The position numbers were made by a program, and so were the translations under genes. Below are positions 1 to 5,707 of a stretch of DNA of 10,849 bases, in pieces. Below the pieces are notes generated by a model. It was not told where the DNA came from. It made no database searches and was given only the letters and a program-made list of their open reading frames with translations. Where the stretch lies: contig JAFGOJ010000106.1 of NCBI GenBank assembly GCA_016926575.1, positions 1-10,849 on the forward strand. The letters are read 5' to 3'. Source of the stretch: Anaerolineae bacterium (GTDB lineage: Bacteria > Chloroflexota > Anaerolineae > B4-G1 > DUEL01). The stretch's first letter is position 1; every line of letters begins with the position of its first letter.

Positions 1-1
1 G

Positions 2-36
2 GCCACCACAAAGGGCAGAAAATCGCTTGTGGTGGC
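2..36. repeat. 10-bp inverted repeat (stem-loop) at window start
   Basis: GCCACCACAA at 2-11 is the exact reverse complement of TTGTGGTGGC at 27-36, leaving a 15-nt spacer. No T-tract follows, so it is not a classic intrinsic terminator on the + strand. It directly abuts the palindromic repeat at 37-69. It may be the end of an upstream transcription unit or part of a composite intergenic repeat. Only the base pairing is certain. Confidence 0.5.
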
Positions 37-69
37 AGACCTGACAGGTCTTGGAGACCTGTCAGGTCT
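37..69. repeat. Perfect 15-bp inverted repeat, each arm itself near-palindromic
   Basis: AGACCTGACAGGTCT (37-51) and AGACCTGTCAGGTCT (55-69) are perfect reverse complements separated by TGG. Each arm is also almost self-complementary (AGACCTG/CAGGTCT around a central A or T), so it can form one long hairpin or a cruciform of two small ones. It lies 41 bp before the murA start. From memory, GACCTGWCAGGTC-type intergenic repeats recur in many copies in some Chloroflexota and Bacteroidota genomes, so a dispersed repeat is more likely than a murA-specific operator. That needs a genome-wide search. Confidence 0.75.
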
Positions 70-109
70 AAGGCGGGCTATTTTCGGATCAGAACCGAGG
101 AGGTTAGCC

Positions 110-1390
110 ATGGAAGAACTCGTGATCGAAGGAGGGCATCCCCTGCGGGGGACGCTGACGCCCAGCGGCAACAAAAATGCCGCGCTGCCGGCGCTGGCGG
201 CGTGCCTGCTGACCGACGAACCGGTCGAGCTGCGCAACATGCCCAACATCCAGGACGTACACACGATGGCTGGCTTGATGGCGGGCCTCGGCGTGGACGT
301 GGCACAGCTCGACCCGCACACGTGGCGGCTGCACGCCAGGGACGTCTCGGCGAGGTCGTTCGATGGGGAGTCGTTCCGCCGTATCCGCGGCTCGATCCTC
401 CTGGCCGGGCCGATGTTGGCCCGCCTGGGCGCGGTGGAGCTGCCCGCACCGGGCGGCGACGTCATCGGACGGCGGCGGGTCGACACGCACTTCCTGGCCC
501 TCAACCAATTGGGCGCGGCGGTCGACCTCGACGGGCGCTTCCAACTGAAGGCCGCGCAACTGCGCGGGGCCGACATCCTGCTGGACGAGGCCTCGGTCAC
601 CGGCACGGAAAACGCCGTCATGGCTGCGGCGCTGGCAAAAGGGACCACCATCATCCGCAACGCCGCCTCCGAACCCCACGTCCAGGACCTGTGCCACATG
701 CTCAACGCCCTGGGCGCACAGGTCGAGGGCATCGGTTCGAACATGCTGACCATCCACGGCGTCGACCGGCTACACGGCGGGGCGTTCACCATCGGGCCGG
801 ACTTCATGGAAGTGGGCAGCTACATCGCTATGACGGCCATGACCGGCGGCGAGGTGCGCATCCAGAACGCCGCGCCGCAGCACCTACGCATGGTGCGCTA
901 CGTCTTCGAGCGGCTGGGCGTGCGGATCGAAGTGGATGGAGACGACGTTCTGGTGCCCGCCGACCAATCGCTGGCCGTAATGCCGGACATGGGCGGCGCG
1001 ATCCCCACCATTGCCGATGCGCCCTGGCCCGCCTTCCCCGCCGACCTGATGAGCATCTCCATCGTCCTGGCGACCCAGGCCGAGGGGATGGTGCTCTTCC
1101 ACGAGAAGATGTTCGAGAGCCGGCTGTATTTCGTGGACAAGCTGATTTTCATGGGCGCGCGGATCGTGCTGTGCGACCCGCACCGGTGTGTGGTATACGG
1201 GGCGTCACGGTTGCAGGGCGACGCGCTGATCAGCCCAGACATTCGCGCCGGCATGGCATTGGTAGGGGCCGCGCTGTGCGCGAAGGGCCAGAGCGTCATC
1301 CGCAACGTCGACCAGATCGAACGCGGGTACGAGAACATCGAAGGGAAATTGAAACAGCTCGGCGCGCGCATCGAGCGCGTGGAACGGTAG
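110..1390 (+). CDS. murA: UDP-N-acetylglucosamine 1-carboxyvinyltransferase (MurA), Cys-to-Asp active site
   Basis: MurA transfers enolpyruvate from PEP to UDP-GlcNAc, the first committed step of peptidoglycan precursor synthesis in the cytoplasm. The 426-aa length is normal for the family. The PEP/UDP-GlcNAc-binding N-terminal motif PSGNKNAALP carries the conserved Lys22. The flexible active-site loop is LPAPGGDVIGRR, so residue 117 is Asp (GAC, 458-460) where most bacteria have Cys (Cys115 of E. coli, PGGCAIG). The same Cys-to-Asp change in Mycobacterium and Chlamydia MurA gives an active, intrinsically fosfomycin-insensitive enzyme. The C-terminal region (DIRAGMALVGAAL, then RGYENIEGKL) is typical. 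I chose ATG 110 because GAGGAGG at 97-103 lies 6 nt upstream; an in-frame GTG at 29 would run through the hairpin repeat. The gene converges on the downstream beta-lactamase-like gene. Confidence 0.96.
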   Translation: MEELVIEGGHPLRGTLTPSGNKNAALPALAACLLTDEPVELRNMPNIQDVHTMAGLMAGLGVDVAQLDPHTWRLHARDVSARSFDGESFRRIRGSILLAGPMLARLGAVELPAPGGDVIGRRRVDTHFLALNQLGAAVDLDGRFQLKAAQLRGADILLDEASVTGTENAVMAAALAKGTTIIRNAASEPHVQDLCHMLNALGAQVEGIGSNMLTIHGVDRLHGGAFTIGPDFMEVGSYIAMTAMTGGEVRIQNAAPQHLRMVRYVFERLGVRIEVDGDDVLVPADQSLAVMPDMGGAIPTIADAPWPAFPADLMSISIVLATQAEGMVLFHEKMFESRLYFVDKLIFMGARIVLCDPHRCVVYGASRLQGDALISPDIRAGMALVGAALCAKGQSVIRNVDQIERGYENIEGKLKQLGARIERVER

Positions 1391-1414
1391 TGGTGCGATA
1401 AAACGCGCTGCGAT
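1370..1414. terminator. Possible bidirectional hairpin between convergent genes
   Basis: ATCGAGCGCGT (1370-1380) can pair with ACGCGCT plus CGAT (1403-1414), with one bulged G at 1410. This gives an 11-bp GC-rich stem across the 3' ends of the two convergent genes. Neither side carries a U-tract, so intrinsic termination is weakly supported; the stem may only protect transcript ends. Confidence 0.25.
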
Positions 1415-2841
1415 CACTCCGCCGGATTGAAATAGTTGTAGGTGGCAGTGGCGACGTCGCCGATCAGAGGGTTGGAGATCTCCCAGTCGAGCCAGGTGGG
1501 GGTGTAGAGGAAGATCACCAGCACGAAATCGCCCTGCGGGGTAAAGGCGATGCCCGCGTCGGCGTGGGTGGTGGAGATGAGGCCTTGCTTGTGCGCCAGC
1601 AGCGTGTCGGGAGGCAGGCCAACCTCGATCATGCTGTCGATGCGATTCTGGCGCATCATCCCCAACATCGCCTGACACTCCTGCGGCGTCACGCTATCCG
1701 GGTAGATCAGGCGCAGCGTGCCGCCGCCCTCCGCGCACTGGTAGAGCATCTCCAGCAGCAGCCCTACATCCTGCGCCGTGGTCTGCATATAGGGATCAGG
1801 CTCGGTGCTGACGTCGGTGCGGGAGTTGGCAGGCGTGACGATGGCGTAGGGGAGCGTTTCCTCGTCGTAGGGCGCGGCCATGAAGGTATTGAGCAGGCCC
1901 AGGCGCGTCATCGATGCGGTCAGGGTCTCCACGCCCTGAAACGGGTCGCCGTTGCCGACCACGTCGGCAATCAGCGCGTTGGCGGTGTGGTTCTCGCTCT
2001 CGGTGATCGTCCAGGTAAGCAACTGCGTCTGGGTCAGATTGGGAGCTACATCCAGGGAACGGTACGTTTCGAGAGCGACCGCGATCTTGAGCACGCTCAT
2101 GCCGGAGAACGCCACCTCAGCATTGATCCCCAACTCGTCGCCGGTCTGCAAGTCCTTGACGAAGACCGCCGCGACGCCGTAGAAGTTGTCCACGAGCGTG
2201 GTGAGCATCGCCTCGAGCTGGGCCATCTCCAGCGCGGGGGCGTCTTCGACGACGACGACCAGCTCGGCATGCCGATCGACGGCGGAGAGGAGAGCCGCGG
2301 CGACGCGCTGGCGCGAGGCCTCGACGTCCATCTGGTAGCCTGGAAGCCCGGCGCGGAAGGAGAGCACCTCGGGCAGCGGGACGGCGGATTCGGAGGGGCG
2401 GTCGTACTGCTGCGCGGCCAGGGTCAGGAAGCTGGTCAGCATCTCGTTGGAGTAGGTGGCGGCGGGCTGGAGCGTGGGGGTTTCGATGCTGTTCCCCATC
2501 ACGTAGCCGATGAATCCGTCCAAAGTGCCGCGCTCGGCCAGCGCGTCCTCGATGACGGTGCGCGTGCCATCCGGATCGAACTGGAACGTGACATTCGTCG
2601 GCGTCAAATAGAGGGTTTCGTCCTGGTAGGTGATGACGACTTCTTGCGCCAGAGCGACCTCGAGGTCGGTCAAGGCCTGGTCGATGGACTTGCCCCCGAT
2701 GTCCATCCCGGCGACCGTCATCCCCTCAGGGAGGAAGCGCAGGCTGGCGCGGTAGCGGATGAACTGCCAGCCGAGCAGGGCCAACAAAACGCCGGCGACG
2801 ATGACGAGAATCCAGACAATCAGTTTGCTTCTTTGGCGCAT
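1414..2841 (-). CDS. Membrane-anchored class A beta-lactamase-like serine hydrolase
   Basis: A 475-aa protein with one N-terminal membrane anchor (about residues 7-27) after a basic start, so the bulk is probably extracytoplasmic. Residues about 35-200 resemble the YoaR/VanW-associated peptidoglycan-binding-like region (VAGMDIGGKSIDQAL, then strand-rich segments). Residues about 215-475 form a class A beta-lactamase-like domain. Its catalytic SxxK is S249-V-L-K252, the SDN-type motif is S282-E-N284, a possible general-base Glu is E347, and the KTG-type motif is K418-Q-G420. The Beta-lactamase2 family often acts on cell-wall substrates or has no known substrate, so antibiotic hydrolysis should not be assumed. 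I chose ATG 2841 because GGAGGG (complement of 2846-2851) lies 4 nt upstream and a strong promoter lies just beyond; a longer start at 2901 would precede that promoter. The neighbouring murA fits a cell-wall role. Confidence 0.8.
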   Translation of the reverse strand: MRQRSKLIVWILVIVAGVLLALLGWQFIRYRASLRFLPEGMTVAGMDIGGKSIDQALTDLEVALAQEVVITYQDETLYLTPTNVTFQFDPDGTRTVIEDALAERGTLDGFIGYVMGNSIETPTLQPAATYSNEMLTSFLTLAAQQYDRPSESAVPLPEVLSFRAGLPGYQMDVEASRQRVAAALLSAVDRHAELVVVVEDAPALEMAQLEAMLTTLVDNFYGVAAVFVKDLQTGDELGINAEVAFSGMSVLKIAVALETYRSLDVAPNLTQTQLLTWTITESENHTANALIADVVGNGDPFQGVETLTASMTRLGLLNTFMAAPYDEETLPYAIVTPANSRTDVSTEPDPYMQTTAQDVGLLLEMLYQCAEGGGTLRLIYPDSVTPQECQAMLGMMRQNRIDSMIEVGLPPDTLLAHKQGLISTTHADAGIAFTPQGDFVLVIFLYTPTWLDWEISNPLIGDVATATYNYFNPAE

Positions 2842-2860
2842 CGAACCCTCCAGATGGCAA

Positions 2861-2889
2861 ATTATAACACATGCGCCCGTGCGCGCCAA
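2861..2889 (-). promoter_or_regulatory. Sigma70-type promoter for the beta-lactamase-like gene
   Basis: On the minus strand, TTGGCG (complement of 2884-2889), a 17-nt spacer and a perfect TATAAT (complement of 2861-2866) are preceded by TGT, an extended -10. This predicts transcription starting about 13 nt upstream of the ATG at 2841, with the GGAGGG ribosome site in a very short leader. Confidence 0.75.
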
Positions 2890-2928
2890 TGCCCCTCTCA
2901 ATTCTAACGCGGATTTAACAGAAAAGCA

Positions 2929-2957
2929 TTGACTTTATTTCCGAAACGTGGTAAAAT
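2929..2957 (+). promoter_or_regulatory. Sigma70-type promoter for the iscS-like/ferritin/iscU/tusA operon
   Basis: TTGACT (2929-2934), a 17-nt spacer and TAAAAT (2952-2957) with an upstream TG (2949-2950, extended -10) make a near-consensus promoter. The predicted start is near 2964, giving a leader of about 44 nt. This places the promoter over the longer in-frame GTG start at 2948 and supports the start at 3008. No repressor or IscR-like gene is visible in the window. A weak 5-bp hairpin (CAGGT 2970-2974, ACCTG 2980-2984) lies in the leader. Confidence 0.75.
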
Positions 2958-3007
2958 CTAACGCGACGACAGGTACGAGACCTGGACGACGAGAAAGGAA
3001 AAAGACC

Positions 3008-4171
3008 GTGTTCGAAAACGCCGTTTACCTGGACAATGCAGCCGCCACTCGTATGGACGAGCGCGTGCTAGAGGCAATGACCCCGTATTTCTTCGACAAG
3101 TATGCCGTGGCGACCTCGCAGTTCGGCTACTCGCTGGGTGTGGACGCGCGCGACGTGCTGGACGAAGCGCGGACGGAGATCGCGGCCGTGTTGGGCGGCG
3201 ATCCGGAGACGTTCGTGTTCACCTCCGGCGGCACGGAATCCAGCAATCTGGCACTCAAGGGCGTGGCGGCGGCGTTGGGCGACAAGAAGGGACGTCACCT
3301 CGTCGTCAGCGCCATCGAGGACTTTCCGGTCTTGCACAGCGCCCGGTCGCTGGAGCGACAGGGATTCGCGCTGACCACCCTGCCGGTCGACGCCGATGGG
3401 CGCATCGACCTGGACCAGTTGCGCGACGCCATCCGGCCCGACACGATTCTGGTCTCCATCCAGACGGCAAACCAGGAAATCGGCACGCTGCAGGACGTCG
3501 GGGCCATTGCCGAGATCGCCCACAAGAAAGGGACGCTCTTCCACACCGACGCAACGCACAGCTTCACGCGCGTCCCATTGGACGTGCGCGCGGTGCCGGT
3601 CGATTTGGTGACAGTCTCCGCACACACGCTGCACGGCCCGAAGGGCATCGGTGGGCTGTACGTGCGCCAGGGCACCCCCATCCGCAAGTGGATGGACGGC
3701 GGGTTCCAGGAATTCGACCTGCGGCCGGGCGTCGAGAACATCCCCGGGGCAGTGGGATTCGCCAGGGCCGTGGCATTGGTCACGCCGGAGGAGACCGCGC
3801 GCCTGCAGGGGATGCGGGACGCGTTGGTCGAGCGGCTGCTGGGGATACCGGACACACAGTTGAACGGCCATCCGCAGCACAGGCTGCCGCACAACGCCAA
3901 CATCTCCTTCCGGTTCGTCGAAGGGGAATCGCTGCTCTTGCACTTGGACATGCGCGGCTTCGCCGTCAGCACGGGCTCGGCCTGTTTCAGCCGCTCCCTG
4001 GAAGCCAGCCACGTCATCCTGGGCATCGGCGGCAACCACGAGCGCGCGCACGGTTCGGTGCGTTTCACGTTCGGGCGGTACAACGCGGCGGGGGACGTCG
4101 ACGCCGTGGCGCAGGCCATCGCCGAGGTGGTGGCCGAACTGCGGCGCATCAGTCCATTAGGAAAGCGCTAG
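3008..4171 (+). CDS. NifS/IscS-like protein lacking the PLP-binding lysine (pseudo-cysteine desulfurase)
   Basis: A 387-aa class V aminotransferase-fold protein, colinear with IscS (offset +1 from E. coli numbering). Conserved parts include YLDNAAATR at the N-terminus, TSGGTESSNLAL with Thr76, the Asp at 181, Ser204/His206, GPKGIGGLYVR, and the mobile-loop Cys326 in STGSACFS. Three PLP-site residues are changed. The Schiff-base Lys of SxHK is Thr207 (ACG, 3626-3628). The ring-stacking His is Asp105. The PLP-contacting Gln is His184. Ordinary PLP-dependent cysteine desulfuration is therefore unlikely. From memory, Archaeoglobus fulgidus IscS also lacks this Lys, and the C-terminal third here (LNGHP, RLPxN, EGES, LDM, STGSAC, SHV, AHG, GRYN) resembles that protein. 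It probably docks IscU and passes sulfur through Cys326. The GTG start at 3008 has AAAGGA at 2994-2999 and a promoter upstream. It begins an operon with ferritin and iscU. Confidence 0.85.
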   Translation: MFENAVYLDNAAATRMDERVLEAMTPYFFDKYAVATSQFGYSLGVDARDVLDEARTEIAAVLGGDPETFVFTSGGTESSNLALKGVAAALGDKKGRHLVVSAIEDFPVLHSARSLERQGFALTTLPVDADGRIDLDQLRDAIRPDTILVSIQTANQEIGTLQDVGAIAEIAHKKGTLFHTDATHSFTRVPLDVRAVPVDLVTVSAHTLHGPKGIGGLYVRQGTPIRKWMDGGFQEFDLRPGVENIPGAVGFARAVALVTPEETARLQGMRDALVERLLGIPDTQLNGHPQHRLPHNANISFRFVEGESLLLHLDMRGFAVSTGSACFSRSLEASHVILGIGGNHERAHGSVRFTFGRYNAAGDVDAVAQAIAEVVAELRRISPLGKR

Positions 4172-4217
4172 TCGTGACAATCGGTGTCCAAAATATAACG
4201 ATAAATAGGAGAGAACC

Positions 4218-4712
4218 ATGCTAAGCGAAAAAATGCAAGCGGCCATCAACGAGCAGATCAAAAACGAGTTATATTCTTCGTATTTGTACCTGGCGATGTC
4301 GGCACACTGCGCGGCGGAGGGCCTGCCGGGCACCGCGGTCTGGCTGCGGATGCAGGCGCAGGAAGAGTTGGAGCACGCGCTGAAGTTCTTCGACTACGTC
4401 AACGAGCGTGGCGGGCGGGTCGAACTGCACGCCATCGACAAGCCGGCCGTCCACTTCGAATCGCCGCGCGCCATCTTCGAAGAGGTGCTGGCGCACGAGC
4501 AGAAGGTCACCGCGCTGATCAACAACCTCTACGAAGTCGCCCTGGCAGAGAAGGACTATCCCTCCCAGATCATGCTCCAGTGGTTCATCAACGAGCAGGT
4601 GGAAGAAGAGGCCAGCGTCAACGAGATTCTGGACCTGCTGAAGCTGATGGGCGACAAAGGCCACGCCTTGGCGATGTTGGACCGGCAGTTGGGCCAGCGC
4701 GAGGCGGATTAG
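4218..4712 (+). CDS. ftnA: Non-heme bacterial ferritin
   Basis: A 164-aa ferritin that oxidises Fe(II) and stores ferric iron inside a 24-subunit cytosolic shell. Ferroxidase residues match E. coli FtnA positions closely: Glu17 and Tyr24 in helix A, Glu50-x-x-His53 in helix B (QEELEHALKFF), Glu93 and Gln94 in helix C (AHEQKVT), and Gln126/Glu129/Glu130 in helix D (NEQVEEEASV). No Met in the bacterioferritin heme position is evident, so this is the FTN rather than the BFR type. AGGAGA at 4207-4212 precedes the ATG by 5 nt. The gene lies 46 nt after the iscS-like gene and 21 nt before iscU, so co-transcription is likely. The placement suggests iron buffering or supply for Fe-S assembly (inference). 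The upstream gap is AT-rich, but I see no well-spaced promoter in it. Confidence 0.93.
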   Translation: MLSEKMQAAINEQIKNELYSSYLYLAMSAHCAAEGLPGTAVWLRMQAQEELEHALKFFDYVNERGGRVELHAIDKPAVHFESPRAIFEEVLAHEQKVTALINNLYEVALAEKDYPSQIMLQWFINEQVEEEASVNEILDLLKLMGDKGHALAMLDRQLGQREAD

Positions 4713-4733
4713 TCATCACCGGAGGAACCCAAA

Positions 4734-5369
4734 ATGCCTTTGCCATACAGTGAAATCGTTATGGAACACTTTCGCAACCCGCGCAACGTCGGGCGGATCG
4801 AGGACCCGGACGCCAAAGCGGTGGAGGGAAGCCCCTCGTGTGGGGATATGGTGGCGGTCTACCTGATGGTGGACGAGGAGAGCCAGCGCATCACCGACAT
4901 CAAATTCGAATCCTACGGCTGCGCCTCGAACATCGCCACCGGTTCCATCATCACCGAATTGGCCAAAGGCAAGACCATCGGCGAGGCCAAGACGATCACC
5001 TGGAAGGATGCCGCCGACGCGTTGGGCGGGCTGCCGCCGATCAAAACCCACTGCTCGGTGTTGGCGGTCGATGGCCTGCGCGCGGCCGTCGAGAACTACG
5101 AAGAGCGTCACGGCCTGGTCAAAGAGCGCGAGGCCACTACGGTCGAGGTCATCAAGAAGCGCCTCAAGCACGTGATGAACCCCGTGGTCGGGTTGGACGT
5201 GGTGCGCACCAACCTGGTGAAAGGGATCGAGGTCTCCGACGGCACGGTGCGCGTCGAGCTGGATTTGCGCGAAGACCACCAGTTCGCCGCCTCGATGAGC
5301 GAGGAGATCAGGGAGAAACTCGAACCGCGCTGGGACGTCCAGCACGTCGAGGTGGTGTTCGTCGGATAG
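4734..5369 (+). CDS. iscU: IscU Fe-S scaffold fused to a C-terminal MIP18/DUF59-like domain
   Basis: A 211-aa protein against about 125-130 aa for ordinary IscU. The N-terminal domain (1-125) is a complete scaffold: Cys36 in GSPSCGDM with Asp38, Cys63 in YGCASNIATGS, and His106-Cys107 in LPPIKTHCSVLA. The LPPIK segment matches the LPPVK motif that HscA recognises in E. coli IscU. IscU assembles [2Fe-2S]/[4Fe-4S] clusters on these ligands with sulfur from IscS. Residues about 135-211 resemble the MIP18/DUF59 family (VIKKRLKHVMNPVVGLDVV, then GIEVSDGTVRVELDL). Relatives of that family (SufT, the N-terminal part of ApbC, Cia2) act in cluster maturation or delivery. This domain has no Cys, so it cannot ligate a cluster through thiols. 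AGGAG lies before the ATG. The domain fusion suggests scaffold and delivery functions in one chain (inference). Confidence 0.9.
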   Translation: MPLPYSEIVMEHFRNPRNVGRIEDPDAKAVEGSPSCGDMVAVYLMVDEESQRITDIKFESYGCASNIATGSIITELAKGKTIGEAKTITWKDAADALGGLPPIKTHCSVLAVDGLRAAVENYEERHGLVKEREATTVEVIKKRLKHVMNPVVGLDVVRTNLVKGIEVSDGTVRVELDLREDHQFAASMSEEIREKLEPRWDVQHVEVVFVG

Positions 5370-5378
5370 GAGGCAGCC

Positions 5379-5600
5379 ATGGCCGAGATTACGGTAGACG
5401 TGCGCGGGCAGACCTGCCCCGTGCCGCTGGTCGAGATGCGCAAGGCCGTGCGCAAAGCCGCCCCGGGCGACATCGTGGTCGTGCTGGGCACGCACCCGGC
5501 TTCGAAAGAAGAAATCCCCATGGCGGTCGAGGCGCTGCGACTGAACCTTCTGAGCGACGAAGGGACAGACACGGACTGGACCATTCGCATTCAACGCTAG
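5379..5600 (+). CDS. tusA: TusA-family sulfur carrier protein
   Basis: A 73-aa protein of the TusA/SirA/YedF family, small cytosolic carriers that hold sulfur as a persulfide on the Cys of a CPxP motif. Here the motif is TCPVPLVEMRKA with Cys13, the only cysteine in the protein. The rest shows the usual two-helix, four-strand pattern (GDIVVVLGTHPAS, then EIPMAVEAL). Its ribosome site AGGAGG (5368-5373) overlaps the stop codon of iscU, so the two genes are translationally close and surely one operon. The location suggests sulfur delivery to, or removal from, the IscS-like/IscU pair. The DsrE-family proteins downstream are natural partners, since TusA-DsrE exchange is known in sulfur oxidisers. 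A hairpin follows the gene at 5629. Confidence 0.94.
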   Translation: MAEITVDVRGQTCPVPLVEMRKAVRKAAPGDIVVVLGTHPASKEEIPMAVEALRLNLLSDEGTDTDWTIRIQR

Positions 5601-5609
5601 ACGTGCGCG

Positions 5610-5627
5610 CAGGGTCAGCAGGGTCAG
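5610..5627 (+). repeat. Two tandem 9-bp copies of CAGGGTCAG
   Basis: CAGGGTCAG at 5610-5618 is repeated exactly at 5619-5627, directly before the hairpin at 5629. It could be a small operator or replication slippage in the tusA 3' region. Nothing else supports a function. Confidence 0.4.
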
Positions 5628-5628
5628 G

Positions 5629-5665
5629 TATAGCCGTCGAAACGTCATTCGGCGGCTATATTTCT
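5629..5665 (+). terminator. Hairpin with short U-rich tail after tusA (probable intrinsic terminator)
   Basis: TATAGCCGTCGAA (5629-5641) pairs with TTCGGCGGCTATA (5648-5660): 13 pairs with one G-U wobble, a 6-nt loop, then TTTCT. The short tail suggests a weak or leaky terminator that separates the iscS-like/ferritin/iscU/tusA operon from the DsrE2 gene, or a processing and stability element. Confidence 0.55.
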
Positions 5666-5707
5666 AAACCATACCTCTGCTTGCAATGAGCCGGTTTGGA
5701 GGGTAAA

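Noticed and set aside
202..1401. 399-codon open frame on the + strand within murA
   Set aside because: It is an out-of-frame Arg/Pro/Gly-rich translation of a confident murA gene.
1564..2907. 447-codon open frame on the + strand opposite the beta-lactamase-like gene
   Set aside because: Its translation is low-complexity Gly/Arg/His-rich with no recognisable motif; it mirrors the minus-strand gene, which has clear domains, a promoter and a ribosome site.
3641..3643. Lys212 in GPKG of the IscS-like protein as a substitute Schiff-base lysine
   Set aside because: This Lys is present in normal IscS as well, five residues after the catalytic one, and is not the PLP ligand there; a takeover cannot be excluded but nothing in the sequence supports it.
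4174..4206. Promoter before ferritin (GTGACA with TATAAC or nearby AT-rich boxes)
   Set aside because: The best -10 candidate gives only a 14-nt spacer; other registers have poor -10 matches. Read-through from the promoter at 2929 explains expression.
4716..5648. 310-codon open frame on the - strand opposite iscU and tusA
   Set aside because: It runs antisense to two strongly recognised genes, has no family features, and comes from the GC-rich codon bias.
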